Positions 33,847 through 44,593 of a stretch of 64,000 nucleotides of DNA are shown in pieces; the first letter of the stretch is position 1; each line of letters starts with the position of its first letter. Below the pieces are notes generated by a model that had not been told where the DNA came from, ran no database searches, and saw only the letters and a program-made list of their open reading frames with translations. Position numbers and translations under genes: made by a program. The DNA is from Providencia burhodogranariea DSM 19968 (lineage in GTDB: Bacteria > Pseudomonadota > Gammaproteobacteria > Enterobacterales > Enterobacteriaceae), in assembly GCF_000314855.2 (NCBI RefSeq), contig NZ_KB233225.1:62001-126000 (forward strand), in the 5' to 3' direction.

Positions 33847-36306
33847 ATGCGTGTGCTTAAATTTGGCGGTACTTCGGTTGCAAACGACGAACGAGTACTG
33901 AATGTTGCAGATATCGCCGAAAGCAAATTAGCTGATGGGCAAGTGGCTTTGGTGCTATCTGCGCCAGCAAAAATCACTAACCATTTAGTCGCTATGATTG
34001 ATAAAACGGCGGAAGGTCAGAATGTCATCACTCATGTGAATGATGCAGAAATGATTTTTGCTAATTTATTAAAAGGATTGAAAGAAAAGCAACCTGATTT
34101 TGATTACGAAAGGTTGAAAAAGCTCACTGAGCAAGAATTCGCGCAAATTAAACAAGTACTGCATGGTATTACTCTTCTTGGGCAATGTCCTGATAGCATA
34201 AATGCATCAATCATTTGCCGTGGTGAAAAACTCTCTATCGCTATTATGGAATCGGTGCTGACGGCACGCGGTCACAAAGTTACCGTAATTAACCCAGTAG
34301 AAAATTTATTGGCAGTGGGTCATTATCTTGAATCGACAGTTGATATCAATGAATCCACCAAACGCATTACTGAATTAAATATCCCCAAAGATCACTTTAT
34401 TTTGATGGCAGGCTTTACTGCGGGTAACGATAAAGGGGAGTTAGTTGTATTGGGTCGTAATGGCTCTGATTACTCAGCTGCTGTACTAGCTGCTTGTTTA
34501 CGAGCCGATTGTTGTGAAATATGGACCGATGTTGATGGTGTCTATACTTGTGACCCCCGGCTTGTCCCAGATGCGCGCCTGCTAAAAGGTATGTCCTATC
34601 AAGAAGCGATGGAGCTATCTTATTTCGGCGCTAAAGTTCTTCACCCTCGTACCATAGCTCCAATTGCCCAATTCCAAATACCTTGTCTGATCAAAAATAC
34701 GACAAACCCAAGCGCACCGGGTACCTTGATTGGTGATGGTCAAACGGATGACAGCACGCCAGTAAAAGGCATTACAAATCTTAATAATATGGCGATGATT
34801 AACGTTTCAGGCCCAGGAATGAAGGGCATGGTCGGTATGGCGGCACGAATTTTTTCAGTAATGTCACGTAAAGGCATCTCTGTTGTACTTATTACCCAGT
34901 CATCTTCTGAATACAGTATTAGCTTTTGTGTACCGCAAGGAGAATTGGGACGTGCGCGTACGGCATTAGAAGAAGAGTTCTATTTAGAACTTAAAGATGG
35001 TGTACTTGACCCATTAGATGTGATGGAACAATTAGCAATTATTTCAGTTGTAGGCGATGGAATGCGCACTCTGAAAGGAATTTCCGCCCGTTTCTTTTCC
35101 GCACTAACGCGTGGCAACATCAATATTATTGCCATTGCACAGGGTTCATCTGAACGTTCAATTTCAGCAGTTATTGCCAATGAGTCAGCGACAACAGCGG
35201 TGCGTTTGTGCCATCAAATGCTATTTAATGCTGAACAAGTCATCGAAGCCTTCATCATAGGTGTTGGTGGCGTCGGAAATGCACTGATCGAGCAAATTTA
35301 TCGCCAGCAACAATGGTTGAAGCAAAAACATATTGATTTACGAGTTTGTGGTATTGCTAACTCAAGAGCGATGCTGACCAACATGCAGGGTATTTCTCTT
35401 GATAATTGGAAAGAAGAACTGGCACAAGCCTCTGAGCCATTTAGTTTAAGCCGCCTTATCAGATTAGAGCGTGAGTATCATTTTCTTAATCCTGTGATTA
35501 TCGATTGTACTTCGAACCAAGAAATCGCTGAACAGTATGTGAATTTCTTGAAAGATGGCTTCAACGTTGTGACACCAAATAAAAAAGCAAACACGCTGTC
35601 GATGGACTACTACCATCAATTACGTTCGGCGAGTGAAGTGTCAAAACGTAAGTTCCTGTATGACACTAACGTGGGGGCTGGCTTACCCGTTATTGAAAAC
35701 TTACAAAATCTACTCAATGCTGGTGATGAACTCGTTCATTTTAGTGGGATCCTTTCTGGCTCGTTATCCTTCATTTTTGGTAAGTTAGATGAGGGTATGT
35801 CACTGTCAGAAGCAACAATATTAGCGAAAGAGAAAGGTTTCACTGAGCCTGATCCACGAGATGATCTCTCGGGTATGGATGTTGCCCGTAAGTTATTGAT
35901 CCTTGCTCGCGAAGCTGGCTACCAGCTAGAACTAGGCGATATTGAAATCGAAGCCGTGTTACCGGCAGAATTTGATAGCAGTGGTGATGTGACTGAATTT
36001 ATGTCCCGACTGCCACAGCTTGATCAACCATTCGCTGAACGTATAAAAGCCGCTGAAGCAGAAGAAAAAGTGTTACGCTATGTCGGATTAATAGAAGAAG
36101 GCCGTTGCCAAGTGAAAATCGTTGCAGTTGACGGCAATGATCCTCTGTTCAAAGTAAAAAATGGCGAAAATGCATTGGCTTTCTATACGCGCTATTATCA
36201 ACCTATTCCTTTAGTACTCAGAGGCTATGGTGCAGGTAATGATGTTACTGCTGCCGGCGTATTTGCAGACATGTTGCGTACCCTATCATGGAAATTGGGA
36301 GTTTGA
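33847..36306 (+). CDS. thrA: Bifunctional aspartokinase I / homoserine dehydrogenase I
   Basis: Catalyses the first and third steps of threonine synthesis; 819 aa (E. coli 820). The N-terminal kinase starts with KFGGTSVAN; two ACT regulatory domains occupy residues about 315-460 ([35 protein letters not shown]); the dehydrogenase begins with the NAD(P) motif [14 protein letters not shown] near residue 470. Feedback inhibition by threonine is expected from the family. AGGAGAGG precedes the ATG. Confidence 0.97.
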   Translation: MRVLKFGGTSVANDERVLNVADIAESKLADGQVALVLSAPAKITNHLVAMIDKTAEGQNVITHVNDAEMIFANLLKGLKEKQPDFDYERLKKLTEQEFAQIKQVLHGITLLGQCPDSINASIICRGEKLSIAIMESVLTARGHKVTVINPVENLLAVGHYLESTVDINESTKRITELNIPKDHFILMAGFTAGNDKGELVVLGRNGSDYSAAVLAACLRADCCEIWTDVDGVYTCDPRLVPDARLLKGMSYQEAMELSYFGAKVLHPRTIAPIAQFQIPCLIKNTTNPSAPGTLIGDGQTDDSTPVKGITNLNNMAMINVSGPGMKGMVGMAARIFSVMSRKGISVVLITQSSSEYSISFCVPQGELGRARTALEEEFYLELKDGVLDPLDVMEQLAIISVVGDGMRTLKGISARFFSALTRGNINIIAIAQGSSERSISAVIANESATTAVRLCHQMLFNAEQVIEAFIIGVGGVGNALIEQIYRQQQWLKQKHIDLRVCGIANSRAMLTNMQGISLDNWKEELAQASEPFSLSRLIRLEREYHFLNPVIIDCTSNQEIAEQYVNFLKDGFNVVTPNKKANTLSMDYYHQLRSASEVSKRKFLYDTNVGAGLPVIENLQNLLNAGDELVHFSGILSGSLSFIFGKLDEGMSLSEATILAKEKGFTEPDPRDDLSGMDVARKLLILAREAGYQLELGDIEIEAVLPAEFDSSGDVTEFMSRLPQLDQPFAERIKAAEAEEKVLRYVGLIEEGRCQVKIVAVDGNDPLFKVKNGENALAFYTRYYQPIPLVLRGYGAGNDVTAAGVFADMLRTLSWKLGV

Positions 36307-36309
36307 TAA

Positions 36310-37239
36310 GTGATTAAAGTTTATGCACCCGCTTCAATTGGTAATGTTAGTGTCGGGTTTGATGTACTTGGGGCGGCTGTATCGCCTGTAGATGGAACAC
36401 TATTAGGTGATTGTGTCACTGTTGAAGCGGCAGATACCTTTTCTCTGACTAATCAGGGTCATTTTGTCTCAAAATTACCGAAAAAAAATGAACATAATAT
36501 CGTTTACCAATGTTGGGAGCTGTTTTGTGAACGCCTTGGTAAGCCGCTAAATGTTGCTATGATACTTGAAAAAAATATGCCTATTGGCTCAGGACTTGGT
36601 TCAAGTGCTTGCTCGGTTGTAGCTGCATTGATGGCACTCAATGAATTTGCAGGCAAACCTTTCGATCAAACCACATTGCTGAGTATGATGGGGGAGTTGG
36701 AAGGGCGTATTTCAGGTAGCGTACATTATGATAATGTTGCCCCTTGCTATTTAGGCGGTTTACAACTGATTATCGAGCAAAATGGCATTATTTCTCAGCC
36801 AGTTCCAGCATTTGAAAATTGGTATTGGGTAATGGCGTATCCCGGTATTAAGGTGTCTACAGCAGAAGCACGAGCTATCTTACCTAATAGCTATCCGCGC
36901 CATGATATTGTTAATCATGGGCGTTATTTGTCAGGCTTTATCCATGCTTGCCATACAGGGCAGCCGAAGCTTGCCGCTACCATGATCCAAGATGTGGTTG
37001 CTGAACCTTATCGTACACAGCTACTTCCTGGTTTCGCTGAAGCGCGCAAAAACGCCTATGAAATTGGTGCGCTTGCTTGCGGTATTTCCGGATCTGGGCC
37101 AACGCTATTTGCGATTTGTGATAATAAGCAAGTTGCAGAAAAAATGGCGGATTACCTACAACAACATTACATTCAAAATGATGAAGGCTTTGTGCATATC
37201 TGCCGTTTGGATCTCACTGGGGCAAGGACAATAGGGTAA
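36310..37239 (+). CDS. thrB: Homoserine kinase
   Basis: GHMP-family kinase making O-phosphohomoserine, 309 aa (E. coli 310). The phosphate-binding motif is [17 protein letters not shown] near residue 91-107; the C-terminal [11 protein letters not shown] motif is typical. Starts with GTG three bases after the thrA stop, so it is tightly coupled. Confidence 0.97.
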   Translation: MIKVYAPASIGNVSVGFDVLGAAVSPVDGTLLGDCVTVEAADTFSLTNQGHFVSKLPKKNEHNIVYQCWELFCERLGKPLNVAMILEKNMPIGSGLGSSACSVVAALMALNEFAGKPFDQTTLLSMMGELEGRISGSVHYDNVAPCYLGGLQLIIEQNGIISQPVPAFENWYWVMAYPGIKVSTAEARAILPNSYPRHDIVNHGRYLSGFIHACHTGQPKLAATMIQDVVAEPYRTQLLPGFAEARKNAYEIGALACGISGSGPTLFAICDNKQVAEKMADYLQQHYIQNDEGFVHICRLDLTGARTIG

Positions 37240-37242
37240 AGA

Positions 37243-38538
37243 ATGAAACTGTATAATTTGAAAGATAATAGTGAGCAAGTTAGCTTCGCGCAGGCGGTTA
37301 AACAAGGACTAGGCAAGCAGCAAGGTCTATTTTTTCCGCAAGATCTCCCAGAATTTAATGCCGCTGAAATTGATGAGTTACTGAAACTGGATTTCGTCAC
37401 CCGTAGTAGCCGTATTTTAACCGCATTTATTGGTGATGAGATCCCCGAATCTGAGCTTAAGGCTCTAGTTAAGGAAGCATTTGCATTCCCTGCACCTGTA
37501 GCCCAAGTTGAGCCAGACGTTGCAACATTAGAACTTTATCATGGTCCGACTTTAGCCTTTAAGGACTTCGGTGGCCGTTTTATGGCACAAGTTTTAGGGA
37601 AAGTCGCAGGTAATCAACCTGTTACTATTTTGACAGCAACATCAGGCGATACTGGCGCCGCAGTAGCGCATGCATTTTATCGTCTGAATAATGTTCAAGT
37701 TGTTATCTTGTATCCGGAAGGTAAGATAAGTCCATTGCAAGAGAAGCTTTTCTGCACACTGGGTGAGAACATTCATACCGTTGCAATTAAAGATGATTTT
37801 GATGCATGTCAGGCACTGGTTAAGCAATCTTTCGATGATGAAGAGCTTAAAAAAGCGTTGTATTTGAACTCTGCTAACTCGATCAATATCAGTCGTCTAC
37901 TCGCTCAGATTTGTTATTACTTTGAAGCAGTCGCTCAAATTCCTGCTGAAAAGCGCGAACATCTGGTGATTTCTGTTCCAAGTGGGAACTTTGGTGATTT
38001 AACTGCGGGGCTATTGGCTAAAGTTATGGGGCTACCGGTTAAGCGTTTTATCGCGGCAACTAACGCCAATGATACTGTTCCTCGTTATCTTGATAACGGC
38101 GAATGGGCACCACATCAAACAGTGGCAACGTTATCAAATGCGATGGATGTTAGCCAGCCAAATAACTGGCCGCGTATTGAAGAGTTGTTTAGCCGTAAAG
38201 GTTGGTCTTTAAAAGATCTTGGTCATGGTGTTGTTAGCGATGAAGTGACCAAAGACACGGTACGTGAGCTTGATAAAAAAGGTTATATATCAGAGCCTCA
38301 TGCGGCTATTGCTTATCGTGTATTGCGTGATCAACTGCAAGATGGGGAATATGGTCTCTTCTTAGGTACTGCGCATCCTGCTAAATTTAAAGAGAGCGTA
38401 GAGGAGATCCTGAATAAGGAGTTGCCTTTACCGCAAGCTTTAGCAGAGAGAGCAGATTTACCTTTATTATCACATTTCTTGCCATCTGATTTCGCACAAT
38501 TACGTAAATTCTTAATGAAGCTTGCACCTAAGCAGTAA
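37243..38538 (+). CDS. thrC: Threonine synthase
   Basis: PLP enzyme converting O-phosphohomoserine to threonine, 431 aa (E. coli 428). The PLP lysine is in GPTLAFKDFGGRFMAQVL near residue 108, and TATSGDTGAAVAHAF binds the cofactor phosphate. It starts three bases after thrB and is the last gene of the operon. Confidence 0.97.
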   Translation: MKLYNLKDNSEQVSFAQAVKQGLGKQQGLFFPQDLPEFNAAEIDELLKLDFVTRSSRILTAFIGDEIPESELKALVKEAFAFPAPVAQVEPDVATLELYHGPTLAFKDFGGRFMAQVLGKVAGNQPVTILTATSGDTGAAVAHAFYRLNNVQVVILYPEGKISPLQEKLFCTLGENIHTVAIKDDFDACQALVKQSFDDEELKKALYLNSANSINISRLLAQICYYFEAVAQIPAEKREHLVISVPSGNFGDLTAGLLAKVMGLPVKRFIAATNANDTVPRYLDNGEWAPHQTVATLSNAMDVSQPNNWPRIEELFSRKGWSLKDLGHGVVSDEVTKDTVRELDKKGYISEPHAAIAYRVLRDQLQDGEYGLFLGTAHPAKFKESVEEILNKELPLPQALAERADLPLLSHFLPSDFAQLRKFLMKLAPKQ

Positions 38539-38575
38539 ATAATAATGCTCAAATAGTACAATTAGTATTTATTTC

Positions 38576-38602
38576 AAACGGAAGCCTAAGCTTCCGTTTT
38601 TA
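38576..38602 (+). terminator. thr operon terminator
   Basis: AACGGAAGC and GCTTCCGTT form a perfect stem around CTAA, followed by a T-rich tract, 38 bases after the thrC stop. Confidence 0.88.
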
Positions 38603-38728
38603 ATAAAAAATAAAGTGTAAGAAGATCATCTTATGATATCTCTTGTTAATTTATGAGTATTTAGTTTTAGATAAAAAGCCATATTAATAAATACTCGCTA
38701 ATATGGCTCTAGGGTAATAAATTAACGT

Positions 38729-39196
38729 TTACTTGATTTGTTTAAGATGGTAGTTAATTTCATTTTGAATGGTAGAAGCACCACTGTTTTTATTAAAAGA
38801 CAACATTACAATGGCTTTTTCATGTTGATTCATATCAGAAAACAACTTTGCTGTTTGTGGTTGGCTTTTAATAAAGTTTGCAGATTGCTTCTGATGCTGT
38901 GTGAGCATTTTTTCTATCATAGGTGAGGTATTATTTTTGGTAAAGGTTAGTGCGACAGCGGCTTTTTCATTGGTATCAAGCTCAGAAAATGTTCTACCTT
39001 GATGGATCACTTCATTGGTATTGCTCCCGGCTTTTGCTAAATGACTTTTTACGGCAATTTGATTAGCTGCGGACATATTATTTTCTGTAAACATTAATGC
39101 AATTGCTGTATTTTTATGAATATCAATCTCGGATTGAGCATAAGCAAGATTAATCGCGCTGATAATCACACCAACTGCGACAATAATATTTTTCAT
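38729..39196 (-). CDS. Periplasmic three-repeat protein of unknown function, predicted CusR target
   Basis: I do not recognise this 155-aa protein. A signal peptide (residues 1-20, ending NLAYA) is followed by three repeats of about 47 residues, starting near residues 24, 71 and 120. Each has the pattern EKAxVxLxFxxN: HKNTAIALMFTENNMS, NEKAAVALTFTKNNTS and HEKAIVMLSFNKNSGAS, and each ends in a His/Lys/Gln-rich helix. It lies downstream of cusS on the same strand, but a CusR-like box 79 bp before its start suggests its own metal-responsive promoter. Metal binding or stress protection in the periplasm is plausible but unproven; there is no Cys. Confidence 0.7.
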   Translation of the reverse strand: MKNIIVAVGVIISAINLAYAQSEIDIHKNTAIALMFTENNMSAANQIAVKSHLAKAGSNTNEVIHQGRTFSELDTNEKAAVALTFTKNNTSPMIEKMLTQHQKQSANFIKSQPQTAKLFSDMNQHEKAIVMLSFNKNSGASTIQNEINYHLKQIK

Positions 39197-39274
39197 GATT
39201 TTTCCCTATTAAGTTAAACGATATCTGTTATAACGATAATAAGGGATAAACTCTGACTAAAAGCTGACAGTAAG

Positions 39275-39290
39275 ATGACAATTTTGCCAT
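39275..39290 (-). promoter_or_regulatory. Second CusR-like box, upstream of the three-repeat protein gene
   Basis: ATGACAATTTTGCCAT differs from the CusR core ATGACAA-NN-TTGTCAT at one of 14 positions. It is about 79 bp upstream of the three-repeat gene, on its promoter side. Confidence 0.6.
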
Positions 39291-39341
39291 ATTACTGTTT
39301 TTTTGGTGTTTTAATCTGATGCGTGTCTGTTTTTTACACTA

Positions 39342-40745
39342 TTATATGTTTTTAGGTAAATGTAAAGTAAAGCGTGTTGAATATTCATCAGACTCAACTT
39401 TAATTGTACCTTTGTGTGCCAGTATAATTGATTTAACAATTGCTAATCCAATTCCACTTCCTTCATTTTTTCGTTGTCTTGATTTATCGACACGATAGAA
39501 GCGGTCAAATAGCTTAGGCAAGTGTTCTTTAGAGATTTGAGCGCCTGGGTTACTAATAATTATTTCAATGTAATCTTTAATACTGGCAATATTAATCGTG
39601 ACATAATCCCCTTTAGGGGTATAACGGATAGCATTAGAAATTAAATTTGTTATAGCTCTTCTTAGCATTTCCTTATCTGCTAAGATAGGTTTGGCACTGC
39701 CAATTAGTTTAAGTTTTATTTCATTCTCATCGGCTAAAAATTCAAAGTAATCAAGGATTGATGATATTTCTGTTTTGATATCTATTTGTTTTTTTTCTGG
39801 AATTAGCATATTGTCATCCGCCTGAGCAAGAAACAGCATGTCAGAAATCATACGAGAAAGCCGGCTATATTCTTCAAGGTTCGAATACAACACTTCAATT
39901 AACTCTTCTTTGGTACGGTCCTTACTTAATGAGATCTGTGTTTCTGTCATCAAATTGGTAATTGGAGTGCGCATTTCATGAGCAATATCGGCAGAAAAAT
40001 TGGTTTGTCGAACAAATACATCTTCTATCTTAATCAGCATCTGATTGAATGACATCGCTAGCTGCTTTAATTCGTTAGGAACGGTAGTAGGATCTAAGCG
40101 AATACTTAAATTTTCCGAAGTAACAGCTTTTATTTTATTACTGACATTTTTAAGCGGTTTTAATCCATTGATCACTAAAATATAAACAATAAAAATCGTA
40201 AATAAACACAATGCGATAGCACTAATCACAAGATTTCTAATTAATGAATTTAAATAATCATGATGAAAATTCAACGACAATGCGGTGACTAATCGATATT
40301 GCTTAGGTTGGTTATCGATATTGATATCAATGAAAGACTCCATTAATCGATAACTATTAATATACTCTTCGCTATTATCTTTCTCAGGATTATATTCTTT
40401 TAGTCGATGAATGATTTCACTACTCGCATTAGGTGATGTTAAAATATTGCCTTTTCCATCATCAAGGTAAACAACAATATCTTGATGTTCATCAATAATT
40501 GTTTTTATACGAGTGAGTTTTGCATTATCCGATTCATTATTTTCGCTTAATAAGTTGCAAATAGCCAAAGTGACTTGGTTTAACGTATATTCATCTTGTT
40601 GCTTAAAATGCAACACAACAGAGTTAATCATGATCCAACTAAATAACAGTAATGCGAGAGAAAAAGTAATACTAATCAGAAAAATAAGTCGGGTTGAAAT
40701 AGAAATAGGGGATTTAAATAAATTATTCATCGTGTGGAAGCTCAA
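39342..40745 (-). CDS. cusS: Copper/silver sensor histidine kinase (CusS-like)
   Basis: Inner-membrane sensor kinase, up to 467 aa (E. coli CusS 480). Two membrane helices (about 18-40 and 170-192) bracket a periplasmic sensor domain; HAMP follows; the phosphoacceptor His is in [18 protein letters not shown]-binding motifs are [13 protein letters not shown] and [13 protein letters not shown]. It overlaps the end of cusR by 8-23 nt depending on the start (ATG 40745 or ATG 40730, MNNLFKS). Senses periplasmic Cu(I)/Ag(I) by homology. Confidence 0.92.
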   Translation of the reverse strand: MSFHTMNNLFKSPISISTRLIFLISITFSLALLLFSWIMINSVVLHFKQQDEYTLNQVTLAICNLLSENNESDNAKLTRIKTIIDEHQDIVVYLDDGKGNILTSPNASSEIIHRLKEYNPEKDNSEEYINSYRLMESFIDINIDNQPKQYRLVTALSLNFHHDYLNSLIRNLVISAIALCLFTIFIVYILVINGLKPLKNVSNKIKAVTSENLSIRLDPTTVPNELKQLAMSFNQMLIKIEDVFVRQTNFSADIAHEMRTPITNLMTETQISLSKDRTKEELIEVLYSNLEEYSRLSRMISDMLFLAQADDNMLIPEKKQIDIKTEISSILDYFEFLADENEIKLKLIGSAKPILADKEMLRRAITNLISNAIRYTPKGDYVTINIASIKDYIEIIISNPGAQISKEHLPKLFDRFYRVDKSRQRKNEGSGIGLAIVKSIILAHKGTIKVESDEYSTRFTLHLPKNI

Positions 40746-41406
40746 ATAGATATCCCATTCCTCTGACCGTATGGATTAGCTTAGGTTCATAATCCAAATC
40801 AATTTTGGAACGTAACCTTTTAACCGCAACATCAATAACGTTAGTATCACTATCAAAATTCATATCCCATACTTTTGAAGCGATAAGGGAGCGAGATAAA
40901 ACTTCACCTTGGTGTAGAATAAAAAACTCAAGTAATGAAAATTCTTTGCTAGTTAAAATTATTTTGTCATTTGCGCGAGTAACGCGTCTTTTAATGACAT
41001 CAACGTGTAGGTCAGCAATATTATATTGTACCTTTTGAATAGTATTATTACCTCTACGAAGTAATGTCCTGACTCGTGCTAACAGCTCAGAGAAATCAAA
41101 AGGTTTAATTAAATAATCATCTGCACCAATCTCAAGGCCTTTTACTCGATGTTCAACATTACCCAATGCACTTAGCATTAATATCGGTGTATTTTTCCCT
41201 AAATTACGTAAATTCTTTGCAATATCCCAACCATTAATATCTGGAAGCATGACATCAAGAATAATCAAATCATACTCTTCTGTAGATGCCATGTGTAGGC
41301 CTGTGATCCCATTCTCAATCGCATCAACGATAAAACCAGACTCGGTTAAACCTTTTGATAAATATTCTCTCGTTTTATGTTCATCTTCAACAATGAGTAA
41401 CTTCAC
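40723..41406 (-). CDS. cusR: Copper/silver response regulator (CusR-like)
   Basis: OmpR-family response regulator, 227 aa, same size as E. coli CusR. Phosphoacceptor Asp51 lies in [16 protein letters not shown]; the winged helix is [20 protein letters not shown] and [14 protein letters not shown]. It is divergent from cusC, and the shared promoter region contains a perfect CusR box. Overlaps cusS. Confidence 0.93.
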   Translation of the reverse strand: MKLLIVEDEHKTREYLSKGLTESGFIVDAIENGITGLHMASTEEYDLIILDVMLPDINGWDIAKNLRNLGKNTPILMLSALGNVEHRVKGLEIGADDYLIKPFDFSELLARVRTLLRRGNNTIQKVQYNIADLHVDVIKRRVTRANDKIILTSKEFSLLEFFILHQGEVLSRSLIASKVWDMNFDSDTNVIDVAVKRLRSKIDLDYEPKLIHTVRGMGYLFELPHDE

Positions 41407-41469
41407 AATAACCTCAACAGTGCGATAGATATATACAATCTCATTCTAAGCATTGAAGTCCTAAAATGT

Positions 41470-41491
41470 AAAATGACAAATTTGTCATTTT
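41470..41491. promoter_or_regulatory. CusR box between cusR and cusC
   Basis: A perfect 22-bp palindrome with core ATGACAAATTTGTCAT flanked by A and T tracts. It matches the E. coli CusR box (AAAATGACAA-NN-TTGTCATTTT) at every defined position and lies 53 bp before cusC and 63 bp before cusR, so it probably controls both. Confidence 0.92.
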
Positions 41492-41544
41492 CATGTCATG
41501 AACCTAACACGAACGTTTTTTTACTATAGCGAAAATACGGATCA

Positions 41545-42945
41545 ATGTTGAGGTATCGCTACACCATGTATTACCCGAAAATAGTAATAATAATTAGTGG
41601 GTTATTGCTCAGTGGATGTGTATCACTGGCTCCTCAATATTTGCGTCCTGACCTCCAAGTTCCTAACAACATAGAAAATGAATCCATTGCATTGGCTCGT
41701 AGTATGAACCCTAGTTTTATCACACCAAGCTGGAAAGCATTTATTACTGATCCTCAAATGCAACAGACAATTCAGCTGGCGCTCAATAAAAATAATGACA
41801 TGTATTTGGCGGCTTTAGATGTTGAAGAGGCTAGATTGCGTTTTGGTATCTCAGAGGCTGAAAAATATCCACAAGTTATGTCTTCCCTTGGCGGGGACTA
41901 CAGCCGAAGCTTGAATGGCGATAGTTCATTAGAGAAAAAATATAACACAGGTGTGGATATTAGTTATGAATTAGATTTTTTTGGTCGGATAAAAAATCTT
42001 TCTGAAGCTGATAAGGCGAGTTTTTTAGCTTCGCAAGCAATGAATCGAGCGACTCAAATTATAACAATAAAAACTGTCGCAGAAGCTTATCTTGATGTGG
42101 TTTATAACCAGCAATTACTTTTAATTGCACAGGATACCAAGACAAATTACCTCAACAGCCAATCTATTGTGAAACAAAAGGTTCTTGCAGGACAAGCCAA
42201 TATTTCAGATTTAGACCAAGCCAGAGGCCAAGTGCAATCTATTGATATCACAATTGAAAAAATTAAAAGTGACATTGCACGTAATGAAAATCTGGTGGAT
42301 TTTCTGACAAATAATTACAGCCAAAAAATAGGTTTTAGTTTATCTGACTATCAGCCTATTGGTATGCCGTTAGATATCCCCTCTGAAATTTTATTAAAAC
42401 GTCCTGATGTGATGGCGGCAGAGCAAGGCATCGTATCAGAGAATGCCAATATTGGTGTAGCTCGTGCGGCCTTTTTTCCTTCGATTTCCTTTAATAGCAG
42501 TATAACCAGCAGCAACGATTCATTATCAGGTTTATTTGATTCATCTAATGGTATTTGGAATTTCTTACCAAAAATAACATTGCCTATTTTTACGGGTGGG
42601 AAAAATAGTAAAAATTTAGATCTCGCTATTATTCGCAAGAATAAAGCGATTGTTAATTATGAGAAAAGCATTCAAGTCGCATTTAGAGAAGTGAAAGATG
42701 CCTTAACAATGAAATCGAGTTTGGAAAAACAGCTTGTCGCCCAAGAAAACTACGTTAATACGTTAAATAACATCCTAGCTCAAAAGCAGGTGAGTTACCG
42801 TTATGGTGGCTTAAGCTATCTAAATGTCCTTGATGCACAAAGAGATTTGTTCACGGGAAAACAAAATTTATTGTTGTTAAAAATAGAGCAGCAGAAGAAT
42901 GAAGTTAATTTGTTCTCTGCGCTTGGTGGTGGATCAATAGAATAA
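41545..42945 (+). CDS. cusC: Outer-membrane channel of the Cu/Ag efflux pump (CusC-like)
   Basis: TolC-like lipoprotein of the NodT family, 466 aa (E. coli CusC 457). The lipobox is LLLSGC; two repeats of the outer-membrane efflux domain follow (residues about 65-255 and 270-460), with LKRPDVMAAEQGI in the second. The ATG at 41545 is used; an ATG at 41566 (MYYPKIVI) would give a shorter signal sequence. First gene of cusCFBA. Confidence 0.93.
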   Translation: MLRYRYTMYYPKIVIIISGLLLSGCVSLAPQYLRPDLQVPNNIENESIALARSMNPSFITPSWKAFITDPQMQQTIQLALNKNNDMYLAALDVEEARLRFGISEAEKYPQVMSSLGGDYSRSLNGDSSLEKKYNTGVDISYELDFFGRIKNLSEADKASFLASQAMNRATQIITIKTVAEAYLDVVYNQQLLLIAQDTKTNYLNSQSIVKQKVLAGQANISDLDQARGQVQSIDITIEKIKSDIARNENLVDFLTNNYSQKIGFSLSDYQPIGMPLDIPSEILLKRPDVMAAEQGIVSENANIGVARAAFFPSISFNSSITSSNDSLSGLFDSSNGIWNFLPKITLPIFTGGKNSKNLDLAIIRKNKAIVNYEKSIQVAFREVKDALTMKSSLEKQLVAQENYVNTLNNILAQKQVSYRYGGLSYLNVLDAQRDLFTGKQNLLLLKIEQQKNEVNLFSALGGGSIE

Positions 42946-42956
42946 TGAGGTCATAC

Positions 42957-43304
42957 ATGAAGACATTAAATAAAGCAGTTTTTGTTTTATCAATAACCTT
43001 TTTTTCAGTTGTGGGATATGCAAATACCCATGAACATAATCATTCAGCTTCGATGGATATGACGAAAACAGTAGAGTCAGTTATTGATTCCAAGGGAAAA
43101 TTAATTTCAATTGATACAGAAAATAAAAAATTAACGATAAATCATGACGCAATACCGAGTATTGGCTGGCCACCAATGACAATGAGATTTACATATGAAA
43201 ATGACCAAATAATTAATGGCCTTAAGGATGATGACGAAGTGAAATTTTCATTTATCCAGCAAGGCAATATTTCATTATTGAAATCAGTCGAAAAGACAAA
43301 TTAA
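42957..43304 (+). CDS. cusF: Periplasmic Cu(I)/Ag(I) chaperone (CusF-like)
   Basis: Small metallochaperone of 115 aa that hands metal to CusB. A signal peptide (about 1-22, ending GYA) is followed by a His/Met-rich stretch (HEHNHSASMDM) and a CusF beta-barrel. The Cu(I)-binding set is visible: His in LTINHDAIP, and Trp plus two Met in GWPPMTMRF, equivalent to His36, Trp44, Met47 and Met49 of E. coli CusF. The ATG at 42957 has GAGG in front; an earlier in-frame ATG overlaps the cusC stop. Confidence 0.93.
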   Translation: MKTLNKAVFVLSITFFSVVGYANTHEHNHSASMDMTKTVESVIDSKGKLISIDTENKKLTINHDAIPSIGWPPMTMRFTYENDQIINGLKDDDEVKFSFIQQGNISLLKSVEKTN

Positions 43305-43321
43305 ATAGATAGAGAAATGTT

Positions 43322-44584
43322 ATGTCACTAGTTAATTTCATTAAATTATTCTTGGTTGTTCTTTTATCGAGTGCCGTTTCGATTTTTTTCTATCGCCATT
43401 TTTTTGTCATTGAACAAAGTAGCGAAGAAATTGAAGTTAAGGAACGTACAGTTTTGTATTGGTATGACCCTATGTATCCCAATACAAAGTTCGACCAATC
43501 AGGTAAATCTCCCTTTATGGATATGGATTTAGTACCTAAATATGAAGATGAGAATGTCTCTTCTATAAATAATAAAGGCATTACTATTAATCCAGCACAA
43601 ATTCAAAACTTGGGAGTTAAAACCGTTGATGTGAAGTGGGGAAAACTAAACTATGACTTAACATTTCCTGCTGAAGTTGCTTTCAATGATCACCAATTTG
43701 TTATTGTTCAAGCTAGAGAAAATGGTTTTATTGAAAAAATTTACCCTCTAGCAATCGGCGAGCGAATTTTAAAAGGTACGCCTATTGCTGATTTAACTAT
43801 ACCTGCATGGGTCGAAGCGCAGAGTGAATACCTAGCTTTAAAACAGATAGGTTCAACGAAAAATGAATTAAATAGTGTCATCGAACGGTTACGATTAAAT
43901 GGAATGCCTGAAGAATATATTGCGCAATTAATTCGTTCAGGGAAAGTGCAAACACGTTTTGTGATTAAAGCACCAATATCAGGTGTGATTACAGCATTAA
44001 ATTTACGACAAGGTATGAATGTCACAAAAGAAGGTGTAATAGCGCAAATTCAAGGAACAAATCCATTATGGATTAATGCATCTCTATCCCAATCCGCCGC
44101 TGAATTATTGACTAATGACGTGACTTTTTTCGTTTCAATTCCTGCTTATCCAACACATCAATTTGTAGTGAATAATTGGATTGTCTTACCTAGCGCTGAT
44201 ATTACCAGCCGGACTATCAGTATTCGTGCGGAAATTAATGATGATGAAAATTTACTTAAACCCGGAATGACAGCTTATTTAAATTTGGTCGCGCAAGGCA
44301 AGGAAAGCATGTTAATTCCTTCTCAAGCAATCGTAGATTCAGGGAAAGAACAGCATGTTATTGCGGTGGGTGAAAATGGTGAATTTATCCCTAAGAAGAT
44401 CCGCAGAATTAATGAATCTCAACAAATAGCAGCCATCTCTGACGGTGTACAGGTTGGGGAACATATTGTGACCCAAGGGATCTTTCTTATTGATTCTGAA
44501 GCTAATATTTCGGGAGCTTTAGAAAGAATGGCCCCACTTCCTGATCCACAACAATCGGCTCAGTCCTCATTACATACACATTAG
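43322..44584 (+). CDS. cusB: Membrane-fusion protein of the Cu/Ag efflux pump (CusB-like)
   Basis: Periplasmic adaptor linking CusA and CusC, 420 aa (E. coli 407). An N-terminal membrane helix (about 5-26) is followed by the metal-binding motif YWYDPMYPNTKFDQSGKSPF and MDMDLVPKY, which carries the Met residues that accept Cu(I) from CusF. The rest has beta-barrel, lipoyl and alpha-hairpin domains of the HlyD/CusB family. A His ends the protein. 17 nt separate it from cusF. Confidence 0.94.
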   Translation: MSLVNFIKLFLVVLLSSAVSIFFYRHFFVIEQSSEEIEVKERTVLYWYDPMYPNTKFDQSGKSPFMDMDLVPKYEDENVSSINNKGITINPAQIQNLGVKTVDVKWGKLNYDLTFPAEVAFNDHQFVIVQARENGFIEKIYPLAIGERILKGTPIADLTIPAWVEAQSEYLALKQIGSTKNELNSVIERLRLNGMPEEYIAQLIRSGKVQTRFVIKAPISGVITALNLRQGMNVTKEGVIAQIQGTNPLWINASLSQSAAELLTNDVTFFVSIPAYPTHQFVVNNWIVLPSADITSRTISIRAEINDDENLLKPGMTAYLNLVAQGKESMLIPSQAIVDSGKEQHVIAVGENGEFIPKKIRRINESQQIAAISDGVQVGEHIVTQGIFLIDSEANISGALERMAPLPDPQQSAQSSLHTH

Positions 44585-44593
44585 GAATCGGTT

